Shown piece by piece: positions 1 to 12,100 of a stretch of 64,000 nt of DNA; positions within the stretch are counted from its first letter, which is position 1, and the number at the start of each line of letters is the position of its first letter. The translations under genes and the position numbers were made by a program. Source of the stretch: Trochalopteron elliotii (Eukaryota; Chordata; Aves; Passeriformes; Leiothrichidae); assembly GCA_024734555.1 (NCBI GenBank), contig JANPWX010000161.1, positions 979,370-1,043,369 on the forward strand, in the 5' to 3' direction. The notes below the pieces were generated by a model. The model was not told where the DNA came from. It did not search any database and saw only the letters and a program-made list of their open reading frames with translations.

Positions 1-3000
1 GCCACTGCCCTGCTGCTGCTGCTGGGCTCACATCACCCTGTCCCTGCTCCGGGCCTCATGGAGCCAAAGGAGGAGGCAGAGGGCATGGATCAGGGCCAAG
101 CAGGAAGGGGAAGGGTGACAGTGAGGATATCCCCCAGCTGCAGCCATGGGGCACCACGTGAATCCTTGACCCTGGCAGGGGGGGTGCTGAGACCATGACA
201 GGGAAGAGCTGAGTCCATCCCAGCACTGTGGAGAGCAGGCTGGCACACCCTGGGGATGAGAAGCACAACCCAGAGGGCAACTCCGTGCCAATGATCCCGG
301 GCACCTCCAAAGCCACACTGTGTCTCCAGGCTCCCGAGTGCCTGCAGCCGCCCTCCCTTCCCTCCCCGTGCACCCCAAGCCCTCAGGGAGCTCTCCAGTG
401 GGACAGAGGAGGGATGTTTTCCCCGGGGCTCTTCTCCTGACCCTTCCCAGTCTCCCAGCTCCCTCCCCCCCCCACCCCCGAGGCAGACAAGTGTTCGCTT
501 TACTGCCTGGCAACGGGGCTGGGGCTAAGCTTGCTAAAATATGAGTGTTTTTTGGCTGGAGTACCAGAAGGCTGCAGTCCTACAGAGAGAAAAAAATTGA
601 GCACTCCATGCCATGGCTCCAGAAAGGGGGAGAATTAGGTTTCACACCGAGCAGGCTGGACCATGGCATTCTTTAGTTAATGCTTAACAAACGCCCAAAC
701 AAAAGCAGCCAACTTCGCTGCATGTTTGTAAAATGTATTCTCAGCAGATTCAGGTTTATTGGAGAATTCACTCACTCTGCAGCAAGTGGCGTTTTCCTTC
801 TTTTTTTTTTTTTTTTCTCCTTTAATTTCCCTTCTCCTCCCTCCCCCCCAGCTCAAGCCCTTCTCATTCCTGCTGCCTGAATGCATCTTCCAACACTTTG
901 AGGGGACATGGCAACCGGGCTGAAATGGGCTTATTTCACCCCAGGGGCTGATGTGAGCTTGCCTCCATGGCCCTGGGGTGCAAGTTCTTCCTGGGGTTCA
1001 GCTGAGTTGCTGCTGCCAACAGGGAACAGGGAGTCCAAAAGCCAAGATCTGGCCTCTGGCAGATACACCTCTGAGCACTTGGCTGGTGGCTGTATGCTCC
1101 GAGAGGCCAGGAGAGCGAGGAAGGGAGGTGAAGCCTGAGAATCCTGTTTTTGGCCTTTCTTCACCTAACCCAGGTTTCTCAGGGTCCTAACCCAGTGGTT
1201 CTACCCCATCCAGCATCCCACTGTGCCATCATGGCAGAGGATGCCAATAAGCACAGCTTGCTCTCAAGGGCAGAGTTGGTATCAGGGATGGCCGAGGTGT
1301 GGAGAAAGGGGCAGCCCCATCCAGGGACCCAGAGGCTTTGAGGAGGTTAAATTACGGGGTCCATACATGGGTGTTCTGCAGGAGCACCCCTGAAGGAGCT
1401 CCTGCTCTGATGCAAGTACCTGAGCAGGTCCCATGTCCCCCCCCAGGGCCTGGTCCCAGGGCAGAGGACACTGGTGATGAGGGACACACTGGGGAGCTGG
1501 TGGCAGAGAGAAAAGGGAAGCAGCAGAGGAGAGGGGGTTGTTGCTGGGCTGTCTAACCCTCCTTCTGCTACATGGGAACCCCCTGAGCTTTCCCAGGAAA
1601 GGACACCTTCGCCCCTGACTCCTGGATGGGGTCCAAAAGTGGTCACTTAACACCTCCTGGGCCCTCCAGGGACCACGGCGTGACACGCAGGGGCACTGCT
1701 ACAATGATGGGGTTAAGTAAACAGACAAACGAAGCCTTCCCAGTGAGCAGCCGCTGCCAAAACACACCAGCAGCCCTCAAGCCTTCCCTGCGTCCAAGGA
1801 AAAGGTCGAGCAAGTGCAGATCTTCCAAGGCTGTTTTGTGCTGCTCCATTTCTGATCGAGGATGCACTAATAAGACTTTCACCAACAAGGTCCTGCAGCA
1901 GCTGATGGCTCTGTGCCTCCTCCAGGAGCCAGGTAAAAGTCCTCTGCCTGATTGCAGGAGTGGCCAGAAAATGATCTCTTAGGCAAAGCCAGAAGGCCAA
2001 GACCAAAATGCTGATTTTCCTCCCCATTTCCCTACAGTCCTCTTCTTTTTGTGTCCCCCCACCCTCAATAACAGCAAGTAGCATCAGACAGGGAGTTGGT
2101 CCCATCCCAGCACCGATGAAACACCAGGTTTTAGAGGCAGGAGGGATACAGGTAGGAGAGGGAGAGGCACACACAACACCACGTCCAAGCCCAAATGCCA
2201 TCCCAGGGAAGCCAACCCAAGGATGGATCTCATCCAGCCCACAGCCCAGCAGCTCTGCATCCAAGCAATGCATCTCCCACCAAGCTGAATTTTGAGCAGC
2301 GACCCCCCCCCCATTTTCCCCCCCATGCCCCCAAGAAAACAAGGATAATTGAAAAACCACAATATCACTAGTCAAATTTAATATTGAGAGTGAGTGAGCG
2401 GGAGCCAGAGGTCAGAATTAATTACACCCCACCATATTTCAGCACGCTGCCGCAGCTCCGTGTCCTTTCCTTGGGGAGCAGTGCTTCCACAGAGAGGTCG
2501 ACAGACATTATTAGAAAGGACTGATTTAAACGTACCCCCAGGAGCTTTTCAGCTTGTCTCTTCAGAGCCTTTGTTTGTACTGAGATTAATGGAGAGGCAA
2601 ATGATGGAAAAGCAAAGTCACCAGGAGCAAGAGGATGTGCCATTGCTGCCGCCACCACCCTGATTTGGCTGGCTTTGTGAGCGGGGCAGGAATAACCAGG
2701 AGAGAAGGAAATGCCATTCATGTCATTCATTTTGTGGATAAAAATGTGAAGATCTCGAAAACAGTTCTTTTTTGGTTTGTTTTCCAAGAAAAAGATATCC
2801 TGGCTGAAACCTCCTGCAGGCTGGCTTTCCTACCCCCTTGGGGATTTTACACACACACTGGTTTTTTGACGTGCTGTACCACCGTGGGGGGAAGGAGCTA
2901 TTTTCATTCTGCTCCAGATTAATGTACTCCTCTTGCAAGTCATTATATTTGTTTCTGATTTTTTTTTTTAAACCTCCTGTGATGGAAAATTAATACAGAC

Positions 3001-3061
3001 ACAAATCGAAATTAAACCTTTCTATTTTCCATTCAGATTTGCAAAAGGAGAGTTAAAAAAA

Positions 3062-3145
3062 CCCAACAACAACAACAACAACAACAACAAACCAAACAAA
3101 AAAAACCAACCAACCAAACAAAAAAACCCAAAACAAAAAACACCA
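3062..3145. repeat. (AAC)n and A/C-rich simple sequence
   Basis: About nine AAC units (3064-3090), followed by AACC/AAAC-rich sequence to about 3145, in LMX1A intron 2. On the minus strand this is a (GTT)n, T-rich tract, as found at retroelement tails; no adjoining element body is recognised. Confidence 0.9.
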
Positions 3146-3689
3146 AAGGAAAAGAAAGACAAGAGCATTCAAATCAAACAGAGAAATCTCATTCCTTGGG
3201 CACAGCCAATACTTTACTGGTTCCAGCCCTGAACAGCCTGATCCACATCCAAGTGAGCTCTGCTCCAAGCAGAAGAAGGACTGAGAAGATTTCCAGTCTT
3301 TGCCAGCCCCAACTCCCCTTTGACACCATAAATTCACCTCTGCCTTGTACCAACAGGTTCAAAAAGCAATCAGGTAAATCCAGGGGACTGAGTTCAACAC
3401 CTGCCTGGACCCACAAATCCAACCTCACCTTCAGGACCCCCCAAATCTCTGACTGCCCAAGGCAGGGTGGGCTCCCCGGCCTTGTGAGGCTTTCCTGGAG
3501 CATCACCACTGAGGCCAGTGAGAGTGCACGGGGTCCAGCCGGGAGCCTCGCCTGCTCTGGAGTCTCCTAGGCTACAATCAAGGCTTGCCTCTTCCTTTAT
3601 TAAACAGAAACCCCACGTTCCCCCCAAGGACTCTCGGAGCATCCAGGGATGGGGCTGCGGGAGCTGCCGTTTCCCAGGCGTTTAAAATT

Positions 3690-3985
3690 CACGGGGTGTT
3701 TTGTGCCGACGTGCCGACGCGGCAAATTCTCATTAGGAGGCGGCCAATATCCTGTGGAGCTTCCCGGCGCTCCGGTGGCCATAAAAATCGCTGGGCTGTA
3801 TAAAAGCTAAACAGAGTAAACTCAGTCGGACACAGGGACCAGCTGCTTCGGAGCAGCTCGGCAAACAGAGATCGGCGGGAGCGCACCGGGCGCTGCCGGC
3901 AGGGAGATAGCGCTCGCCCGCCCCGGTTGTTCCTTGCCTTATCTTTTATTTCCCTCACCCTCGCGCAGGGTTTTGCATAAAACAT
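3690..3985 (+). promoter_or_regulatory. CpG-rich promoter-like element in LMX1A intron 2
   Basis: A roughly 280-bp island with more than 20 CpGs by eye, set in otherwise CpG-poor intron. On the plus strand it has a CCAAT box (3744-3748), a TATAAAA (3799-3805) and an initiator-like TCAGTC at 3821-3826, in the order and rough spacing of a core promoter. A homeodomain core (CATTAG) lies at 3731-3736. It is 26 kb inside LMX1A and antisense to it. It could be an unannotated antisense or enhancer-RNA promoter, or a conserved CpG-rich enhancer. No transcript evidence is available. Confidence 0.4.
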
Positions 3986-4003
3986 CATCTGCGTGTGTTG
4001 TCA

Positions 4004-4084
4004 AGTTGTTGGGATGGGGTTGAGGGTTTGTTTTTGTTGGTTTTGGGTGGGTTTTTTTTGGTTTTTGTTTTGTTTTGTTTTTTT
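4004..4084. repeat. G/T-rich low-complexity tract
   Basis: The plus strand is almost only G and T, with several GGG runs (GGGATGGGGTTGAGGG, GGGTGGG) followed by T-rich TTTTG units. It directly adjoins the CpG-rich element at 3.7-4.0 kb. G-quadruplex formation is possible on the plus strand. Confidence 0.8.
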
Positions 4085-5094
4085 CCCTGAACAGCATTTC
4101 CACAATGGGAAGCAGCTGTTGCGGCTAACAGGCTGCTCCGGAGCAAAAGCTGCGCTCGCATCGAGATATCTCAGAAGAGGCATCCTTCATACATAGCTCC
4201 GTGCACTAGAGAGCACTATAACATGTGTTTCCATGAAGTTTGTTAACTACTCCTGCTGGAAATGCCAGAGGAATATGCTCTGGAATGAATGGAAACACTC
4301 ATCTAAAAAGACCTTAAATTTAAGCCATCTTTTCCACCCCCTCCTAGCTCTGCTGAGCTCATGTTGCTGCTCTCTCCTAGTGTGTGCTCTCAGGATGGGG
4401 TTTCGAGAGAAACAAATGTTTGGGGTGTATTTTCCAGCCTCGTGGCTCTTGAGACGGGGATGAGATAACAGATGATGGTACATGGTGGGGATTTTGTGCT
4501 ATCAGTGGTTTGGGGATGCAGGGGCAGAGCCACTGCAGCCATGGGCAGCAGCTCATCCTCTGCAATCCCTGCAAGAGACCTGCTCCCAAATGACACCTCA
4601 CGTGTGGAAAACCAGAGCTCTGCCTTTCATGGGCCTGACCATCAGCTTCTGGGAGGTACAAAGCATCCTAAGAGGGGCTCAGTCTTATACAATAAGAGGA
4701 ACAAAACCTCAGCAAAATTTGACCATTAAGAGCTCAAAATTTGCTTGAGCTTCTCTAGAGTTTTTCCTCTTCAGTCTGAGGAAGTTCACATTTTTACCTA
4801 AAGTTCTCTTGAAAATTCAGTAATGCACCAAGGCAAATCCAAACCTCTTTTTGATTTCTGTGCAGTGAGTGCATTTCAAGGTGATTCCAGTAGCCCCCAG
4901 GAAAGGCTCTGACTGATGCCAGTAAATGACAAGACATCTCAGATCCTGACATCAATCAGAGGGGTCAATATGCATCACTGGGGGAAGATGCTCAAAAGGC
5001 TCCAAAGCGGCCTAAAGATGCTCAGCACTTGAGCTGGTTAAGAGCTTCCCCATAAAATTATTTTCTTTTGTTCTACTTGCTCTATTTTATACCT

Positions 5095-5134
5095 ATATAT
5101 GTGTGCATGTATATATATACACGCACACATATAT
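5095..5134. repeat. 40-bp near-perfect palindrome of alternating purine/pyrimidine
   Basis: The arms ATATATGTGTGC (5095-5106) and GCACACATATAT (5123-5134) are exact reverse complements. The centre GTATATATATAC (5109-5120) is itself palindromic, and only one base pair is mismatched. Strict purine/pyrimidine alternation over nearly the whole length favours cruciform or Z-DNA. Confidence 0.9.
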
Positions 5135-8100
5135 GTTTGCACAAGGTATTTTTTTCTGAAAAATCTTTGCTTTACACAGAGATTTTTAAATTCAGCCACA
5201 AGCCTAAGTTCAAGTCACACTGCAGGGCTGTGCCCAGGGATGCTGAGCCATCTGGCAGAAAGGGACTCGGGTGCTTTGCTCCATCCAGCCAAAGCCCTGG
5301 CTTGATGCCATCTCACCACTCCCTACCCAAATAATTTTTCTGGAGCTTTTTGATCTAAAAACATGTATTTTCTTTTTTTTTTTTTTTTTTTCCTTAACCA
5401 TTTGGATTTTCACACCAAGGAGTGCTGAGGCATTGGAATGTCCTTCCAGGCAGGAACTATTGATGCTCTTTCTCACACACCCCTCACACCCCACAGCACC
5501 CACAACCCTCCCCAGTATGTTCTCATTACCAAGGCACCACAGAAGGCTGAGTAGGGACATGGCAGCAAAGAGCAGAGACCCCTACAAGAGAAGACAAGGG
5601 TGCAGGGACACCCTTTTCCCCTGTGCCACCACTGGGTTTATGCCACAGTCATGGTTGCAGGGGTACAGGGACAGTGCCAGGCTACCTGAGACAGGTCCCA
5701 GTGCTGTCAAGGCAGCAGGATGAGCTTTTGATGAATTAGATGGCAAAAGCAAACATGCTTTCTCTAGGAAACAGGTTCCTGCCACTCGTCTGCTCAGGGT
5801 TATCGCAGCATCAGGGGCAGCAGCCCTTCCCGGCAGCCTCCGGCGGCCGTGGAGGCAGGATATTACTTTGTTGCTTATTCATTTTATTGCTTCTCCTTTC
5901 TAAATATTTGCTTGGCAGGGGAAGGATTCCCTTTACACCGTATCTGTTTTTACAGGTCAATTGAATTTCTGGCGCTCTCGATCCCTCTTTCCCTCCAATT
6001 GCATTTGCAAAACAAATATTGATTGTACCAATTAGCTGCGAACCCCTCGCAGAAGATATCCCAAAGCCTTGATTCAGGAGAAGACTTTCCCAGCAGGAGG
6101 ATGTGCCAGTGGGGTGGGAGTCCACTGCCAGAGTGGCAATGCCACAAATTCCACTCCTGGCAGCCAGAAATGTGCCCATGTAGGAGCTTAGGTCTGACCA
6201 ACTGACAGGTTCTTGCTGAATCACATCCTTTAAATGAAAAAACGTTAAAATAAAGGTTTTCCCTCAAAATGTCTTTAGGGTTTTCCTGTGCAGTGTTGGG
6301 CTTTTCTGAGCTGCCTCACCAAAAGCAGCAACAGGCAGATCCAACCCAAGCACCTCGTCACAATTCATCACACCGATTTCACTGCTCCGGGTTTTATCTG
6401 TGACTTCCTTCAAAGGTTTTGTAAAAATCTGCAGCTGCCACAGGAAGAAAGGAAAGACACCTTGGTGGATAAAACAGCATTAAAGACTTGCTGGGTTTTG
6501 CTCTGATGAAGTCTGAATAAATGTGAAGAGAACAAATGAGATGACTGAACCCACGGCAGTGCGAGGCACGGCGGGGATCCTCCACCCTCACACACAGAGC
6601 CACCAGCCTTTGTGACTCTCATCTTCTGCCAGCTGCCACTGGGACAGGGGTCCCCAGCACCGTCTGGGATGGCAATGCCAGCCCTGGTGTCACTCCAGCA
6701 GGAGCTGTGACATGGCCCCACAGCTCACAGCCCGGCGGTGGCCACTTGCAAAGCATTTGGAGCACACTGTTAAATGTGTCCTGCCTGTGTCAAAAGTCAC
6801 AGCCCAGGGCAAAGGCACAGGGGGTGCAGGCAGTGAGGCAAAGGGGAGCTGATGGGTGAGCCACAGAGGTGGGACATGGATCAGCCAGCCTGTCTGCAGG
6901 ACAGGGGATCACGCTGCTGCAGGAGAAATGCTGGGCACAGCCAGCCACTGGTCCTTCCCAGTGAAGATTCCCAGGCTGCCAGGAATGCCCAGCCTCGAAA
7001 AAGCCTCTTTTCCCAGGTCCCACTTCCAAAACAATGCTGCAAATCCCAGAAAGCAGGGAAAGTTCACATCCCCCTCCACATCCCCTGCAGCCCAGGGAAG
7101 GCAGATTGCCCAGCCAGTCCCAGAGTGTAGGACTGGCCCAGCATTAGGGAGATATGCTTTCTCCCCCCCAAAACAGGGATACTTTTTTCTCCACATTTCT
7201 CTGAATCACAGCTGGGTGAGTTCAGGTTCCCACTGCAGTGCTGGGGTTAAAATTAGACAAGAACACAGAGCAATGGCCCCCCCATAGCCAGACCAGGGTG
7301 CAGGGCCTGATAGCCATGGGGGGTCAGGTCCCCCCAGCAAGCTGGGCTAAGGCCAGGACAGAGGATGTATAAGATGCTGACACACAAATATGAGCCAGTT
7401 CCATCTGATGACAGCATGCACACATCCAGCATCCCAGGGTGGAGGGTGGGAAGTAAATGCCTGGTTAGAGAAAGGAGGGACCAACCACAAACCACTCACA
7501 CTCCTCTGCAGCTTGGACAAGTATGAGGCTGTTTGGCTCTGTGTTTTGGGGCCAGGTCCATCTCTCCAGTTTAAAGAAGCTGAATTGAGCCCAAAGTCTC
7601 ATTGAGTCAGCCTACCTGGCGCTGGTTCTGCCACCAGGCTGTTCCATCCCAACAGGAAGCCAATGTTCCCCTTTGTGGCTACAGGGAGCTTGGGGTGAGA
7701 GAGAGGAAGCAGCCCCCAGTGCTGCCAGCTCCCAGCATTTCACCTGAAATGGGTGACAGTGGGTGCTTGAAATTGGGTGAGAATCCCACCTTTCCACTTT
7801 TCCCCTGATATCACCGCCCATTTTAAACTGAGCTCCCTGGGCTGCACCAGGAATGGGAGCCCTCAGGCTGGCAAGTCCCACGAGCTTGGAAACAACGAAG
7901 CAAAGGCAAAAATCTTGGTATTCCCCTTTGATCCATGTCAAATGACACGATGGGAAACCAAGGTCAGGAGCAGTAATTTGTTTTTCCAGCCTGTCTCCTG
8001 GACGTGCAGGGCAGAGGCAGCCTGGATCCTCCTCCCTTGTGTCAAGCAACACATGTGCCCCATTCCCTCCCAGTGGCATCCCTAGGAAGACGTCACTGTG

Positions 8101-9084
8101 CCACCTCCCAGCCTTGCTGAACCCTCTAAAGGTCAGCACTGAAGGCATGTCCACCACATATGGTTATTAGTTCTCCATGGGTCCATCCATCCCTCCACTA
8201 CAGCTGGGTGAACAATTCACAGCGCATAAATTTATCTAGCAGATCTCAGCCCACGTGCTGTTTGCTAACAGTCTGTGGAGAGGCTATATTTTATCCCTTT
8301 GGGTTTCTTGGCCAGCATTCAAGCTCCTGACCCTGATTTATTCACAATCGGTCAAGAGCCACATTTCATCTCCGTAGGCCACGTCTGCACGGAGCTATTC
8401 GGAGCACGTGGCTCCATGTCCCACTGCACAGCCAGGACACCACGCCACCACAAGGCAGCTCCAGCTCTCTGCAGCACCTCCAAGAGGTAATCAGGGGGTT
8501 TTGTGTTCAAAAATAGGCTCTGCGGGGGCAAACCTTGCCTGCTGAGAACAGCGTGGCCGGAACAAACCGCGCCCCTTGCGCGCACGAAGGCGATGAGAGC
8601 TCCAGATGCCGGCCTGGGCTGGCTCCCCGCCTGTCCTCATCCCATCTCCCCATCTCTTTGCCTACCTCTCTGCCTATTTATAGGCCTGGAAGGCCTTTGC
8701 ACAGTGCCCGAGCAGCCAGGGGCTTGAGTGTATAGGCGGGATGGCAAATGCCACCCTTCCAACTTTCCAAAATCCTTTCCCTTCTGCCTCCCAAGGGAGC
8801 CGCCATGGAGAGCCAGTCATGGCCCTGCCTTTGAGACAAAGCCTTGGGATCAGCTAGGAAGTGCCTCTCAGAGCTGCACCCATCACCAGCCTGGCCCTGA
8901 GGGTTTATAAGGCACCTTGTGCTGGGTCTCAGGAAGTCTTTCCTAGGGAAGCAATCTCACACACACGTGAGCATTCCTCTGTGAAACCAAACCAGGTAAC
9001 ACAACCAAGATGATGGGAGATCTACAGAGCAACCCATAGGATTCAGGGAAAAACAGTGAAGCATCAGGGTTAGTGCTGTGAAGG

Positions 9085-9185
9085 ATCAGGGTTAGCATCA
9101 GCCTTATCTGACATCTTCATTGGCAATTACAATTAGGGATGTTAATTAGCATGTTAATAACATTCGTAGAAGATAATAAACCGGA
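9085..9185. promoter_or_regulatory. Homeodomain-site cluster in LMX1A intron 2
   Basis: Between 9124 and 9161 the plus strand carries CAATTAC, CAATTAG, TTAATTAG and TTAATAA in succession, i.e. four TAAT-type cores in about 38 bp. The flanks are AT-rich and unlike the surrounding GC-rich intron. A candidate enhancer, possibly bound by LIM-homeodomain proteins including LMX1A itself; inferred from motifs only. Confidence 0.3.
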
Positions 9186-12100
9186 GAGGATGGAAGGGAG
9201 CAAAGCAATCTGAAGGGGACCCTGGAGAGATTAAAAAAAAAAAAATAACAAAAGCAATTCAGCTTGGAAAAATGCAGCTTCTGCAGTTCAGGGAAAAAAC
9301 ATCCGGAGCAGATGCTGCGGGAGGAGGAAGGCGGGAGCAGGGAAGCAGAAAGAGGCTCAGTATGGGAGCACAAGGGAAGGCAGCCCCCTACTTCTGTGTG
9401 AGCCAGATCCTGAGGCTGGAGCAGGGCAGCCTGCAAGGCTTCACCAGGCAGTGGGAAAAGGAACAGCACCTCATGGTGGCAGAGCATCCTGCTGGGGTGG
9501 GCTTTTCTTGTAGGAAGAAATAATACCCTTAGTAGAACCACTAAATGAAGCTTGACTTTGCCTGGAGCTGTTTCCCCTCACACACATTGCAAGCCCCATT
9601 GCACAAACATCTCCTCTCCTGGCTCCCAGGTGGACTGGCCACACGTGGGAAGGTGAGAAGTGGCAGAGTTGTCACCTTTCTCCAGGTGGGCAAGGCAGGG
9701 GGACAGCAGTCAGTGTGCAGAGCTAATGGAGACAAAAGGAGACCCCCACACCCCAGCTGGACATGGAAGCAATTCCTCTCCTCCTCTGCAGAGCCTCACA
9801 GTGCCTCCAGCTCTCAGTGCACAGCCTCTCTTGACCAGCATGATGTGCCAGATTTGCCCCTGTTCCCTGTCAGGCTGAACCCCCCCTTGTCTGCTCCCCC
9901 ACAAACACCCCCATATTCCCCAGGGAAAACTGCCCCAGAACTGGGGCATGGGATGCAGGGTGAACCCTGAAGGTGGGACACCTTGGTGATTCCAGTCCTG
10001 GCATCACTGCCAGTCTACACTAAATAGTGAACTGGATAGAACTGTTTTCTTTTAAGAAAATCCTGTAATTACTCAAATGTCCAAAATAAGGTAACCAGAA
10101 TGCCTTTCTTACAGGGATCCTCATGGACCTGCACCTCCTGGCACAAACCATGAGGATGCAAAACCAGGCAGGATGCAAGCTCTCACAGTGGGGAGGATGA
10201 TGGGGTGGCAGCCTCTCACACTGCTCTGGGTGTCCTGGGAGACACAAAACTGAATGAAGGCCCCCTCCAACAGCAATCCCAATCTCTCCATTCCCGTGGC
10301 AGGAGGGACTTTGCCCAAGCCTGAGATGCAGAGGGTGAAGAGGAGAGCTCAGACAGGCTTGCCTGATCTTTGCAGCTCTGCTGCACCAACAGCTCCTTGT
10401 GCCAAACAAAAAGCAGCATCCAGGAGGACTGCAGGAACGGGCTGGGCCCATTAAACCCCTTTCATCCTGAGACACAACTGCTCCTTTGCCTCTCAGCTGG
10501 AGCCCTGCACCACCAAACCACCAAACGCCCTAGCTGGGCATCCTTGGGAGCTCCTGTCTCCTCTCCCAGTGCCTGATAATCCAGGCAGGACCTGAGTCAC
10601 TGTCACTTGTCCCCAGCACCTGGTGACAAGGAAGGTCACACCAGTCGTGTCATGGTGTCCCCTCCAAACAGCTGCTGTCACCCCAGATGTCTGAGCACTA
10701 CAGCCCTTCCCTGGAGCATTTGGAGGGTTTAAAAGCACAACCAGTTCAAAGGAAAGCCCAAATTTTAACCCACCAGGGCCAGTGCTTCAGCACACAAGAG
10801 CTCTGGGCTGTGTAGCTGCCCCACATCAGGAAGGGGCAAGAGTTTTATTGCCCAAAGGGGAACTGAAGTGGTTCCTGATGCTTGAGTACTTGGAGGCAGG
10901 CAGGGAGGAGGGGAGAAGCTTTTCCATGATTTGTGGGCTGCTCTCAGGCTGTCCCTGCTGCCAGGTCTTGGGCAATTTGATGACTTTTGTTGCAAACTGG
11001 AAGAACAGGAGACATATGTGAAGGAGGAAACTTGCATTCCTCTCGCCCTAAGAAATCCCTTCTCACTTTCCCCCAAATCACACATACACCCAATCCCAGC
11101 CTCTCTGGGCTGGCTTGGACACCAGCTCCCCTCCCACACCCAGATGACCTACTCGTCCAGAAATGGCCAGGGCCTGCGGCTGGGGCGTTATCCTCTTCTC
11201 CTTCCCTTCCCATGTCCTGCCTGCACAGCCCTGCTGACAGCCAGGGCAGGCAGGGGAACCCTTCACCTTCCACTGCTGAGCCAAGGAATGAAAAACACCA
11301 GATAAAGACAGCCTCTCCCAGCAGCATCAGTGCAAAGGGGACCCCAAGCCCCCAAAACTCACCCCAGCCTCTCCACAAGCTGCATGCCAAGCACCTCCAC
11401 ACCTCCTCCTCCTCCTCCAGAGATTTCTCCAGTGGCTTGCAAACATGGATGTTGTATTTCTCTGTCCCTATTCCCTGAAAAATATCCACACCTGGCACTC
11501 TCTGCCTCTGGTGATCCCCAAAGCCAGACAGGGATGTGACTCACTGGGTGGTTGGACACAGTGATGGATGTGACACACCGGGGCACCAGGCCTTCATTTC
11601 TACAGCATCTCCCCTCTTCAGGTGACTCCTCTGTCCCTGGAAGTCCTCTGTGGGATGCAGAGGTGGGAAAGGACTCACACAAAGCTGAAACACAGTGATG
11701 ACATCACCACCACAGGCCACAAGGCCGTGTATGTGCAGGCAGAAAGCCAAAGCCAGCCTCAGTCCCTGTGAAAGCCTGGGGGGAAGGAATGCACCAAGAG
11801 GAAAACCATCTGAGCAGGGACAGAGCCCAGGTCAAAGCCACACAGGGCCCTGGGGCAGGGAACCATCCCTTGACAGATTCTCCCTGCTTATTGCCACAGT
11901 GTTACCACTGAGGCCTACAGATGTCACCTGCTGAACACCTTGTGGGCCGATGCCTCCTGGGGTGGTGAATGTCTAGAGTGACCTGTGTGCTGCCAGCATG
12001 GAAAGACCCCTCCAAACCATCTCCTGAGAGGGAGAAAGGAAGGGACTGCTTTCAAAGCAGCCTTGTGGCCATCACAAGGTAATTCCCACCTCTAACAACC

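Noticed and set aside
4004..4084. Telomere-like G/T-rich sequence
   Set aside because: No TTAGGG periodicity; simple G/T-rich low-complexity tract.
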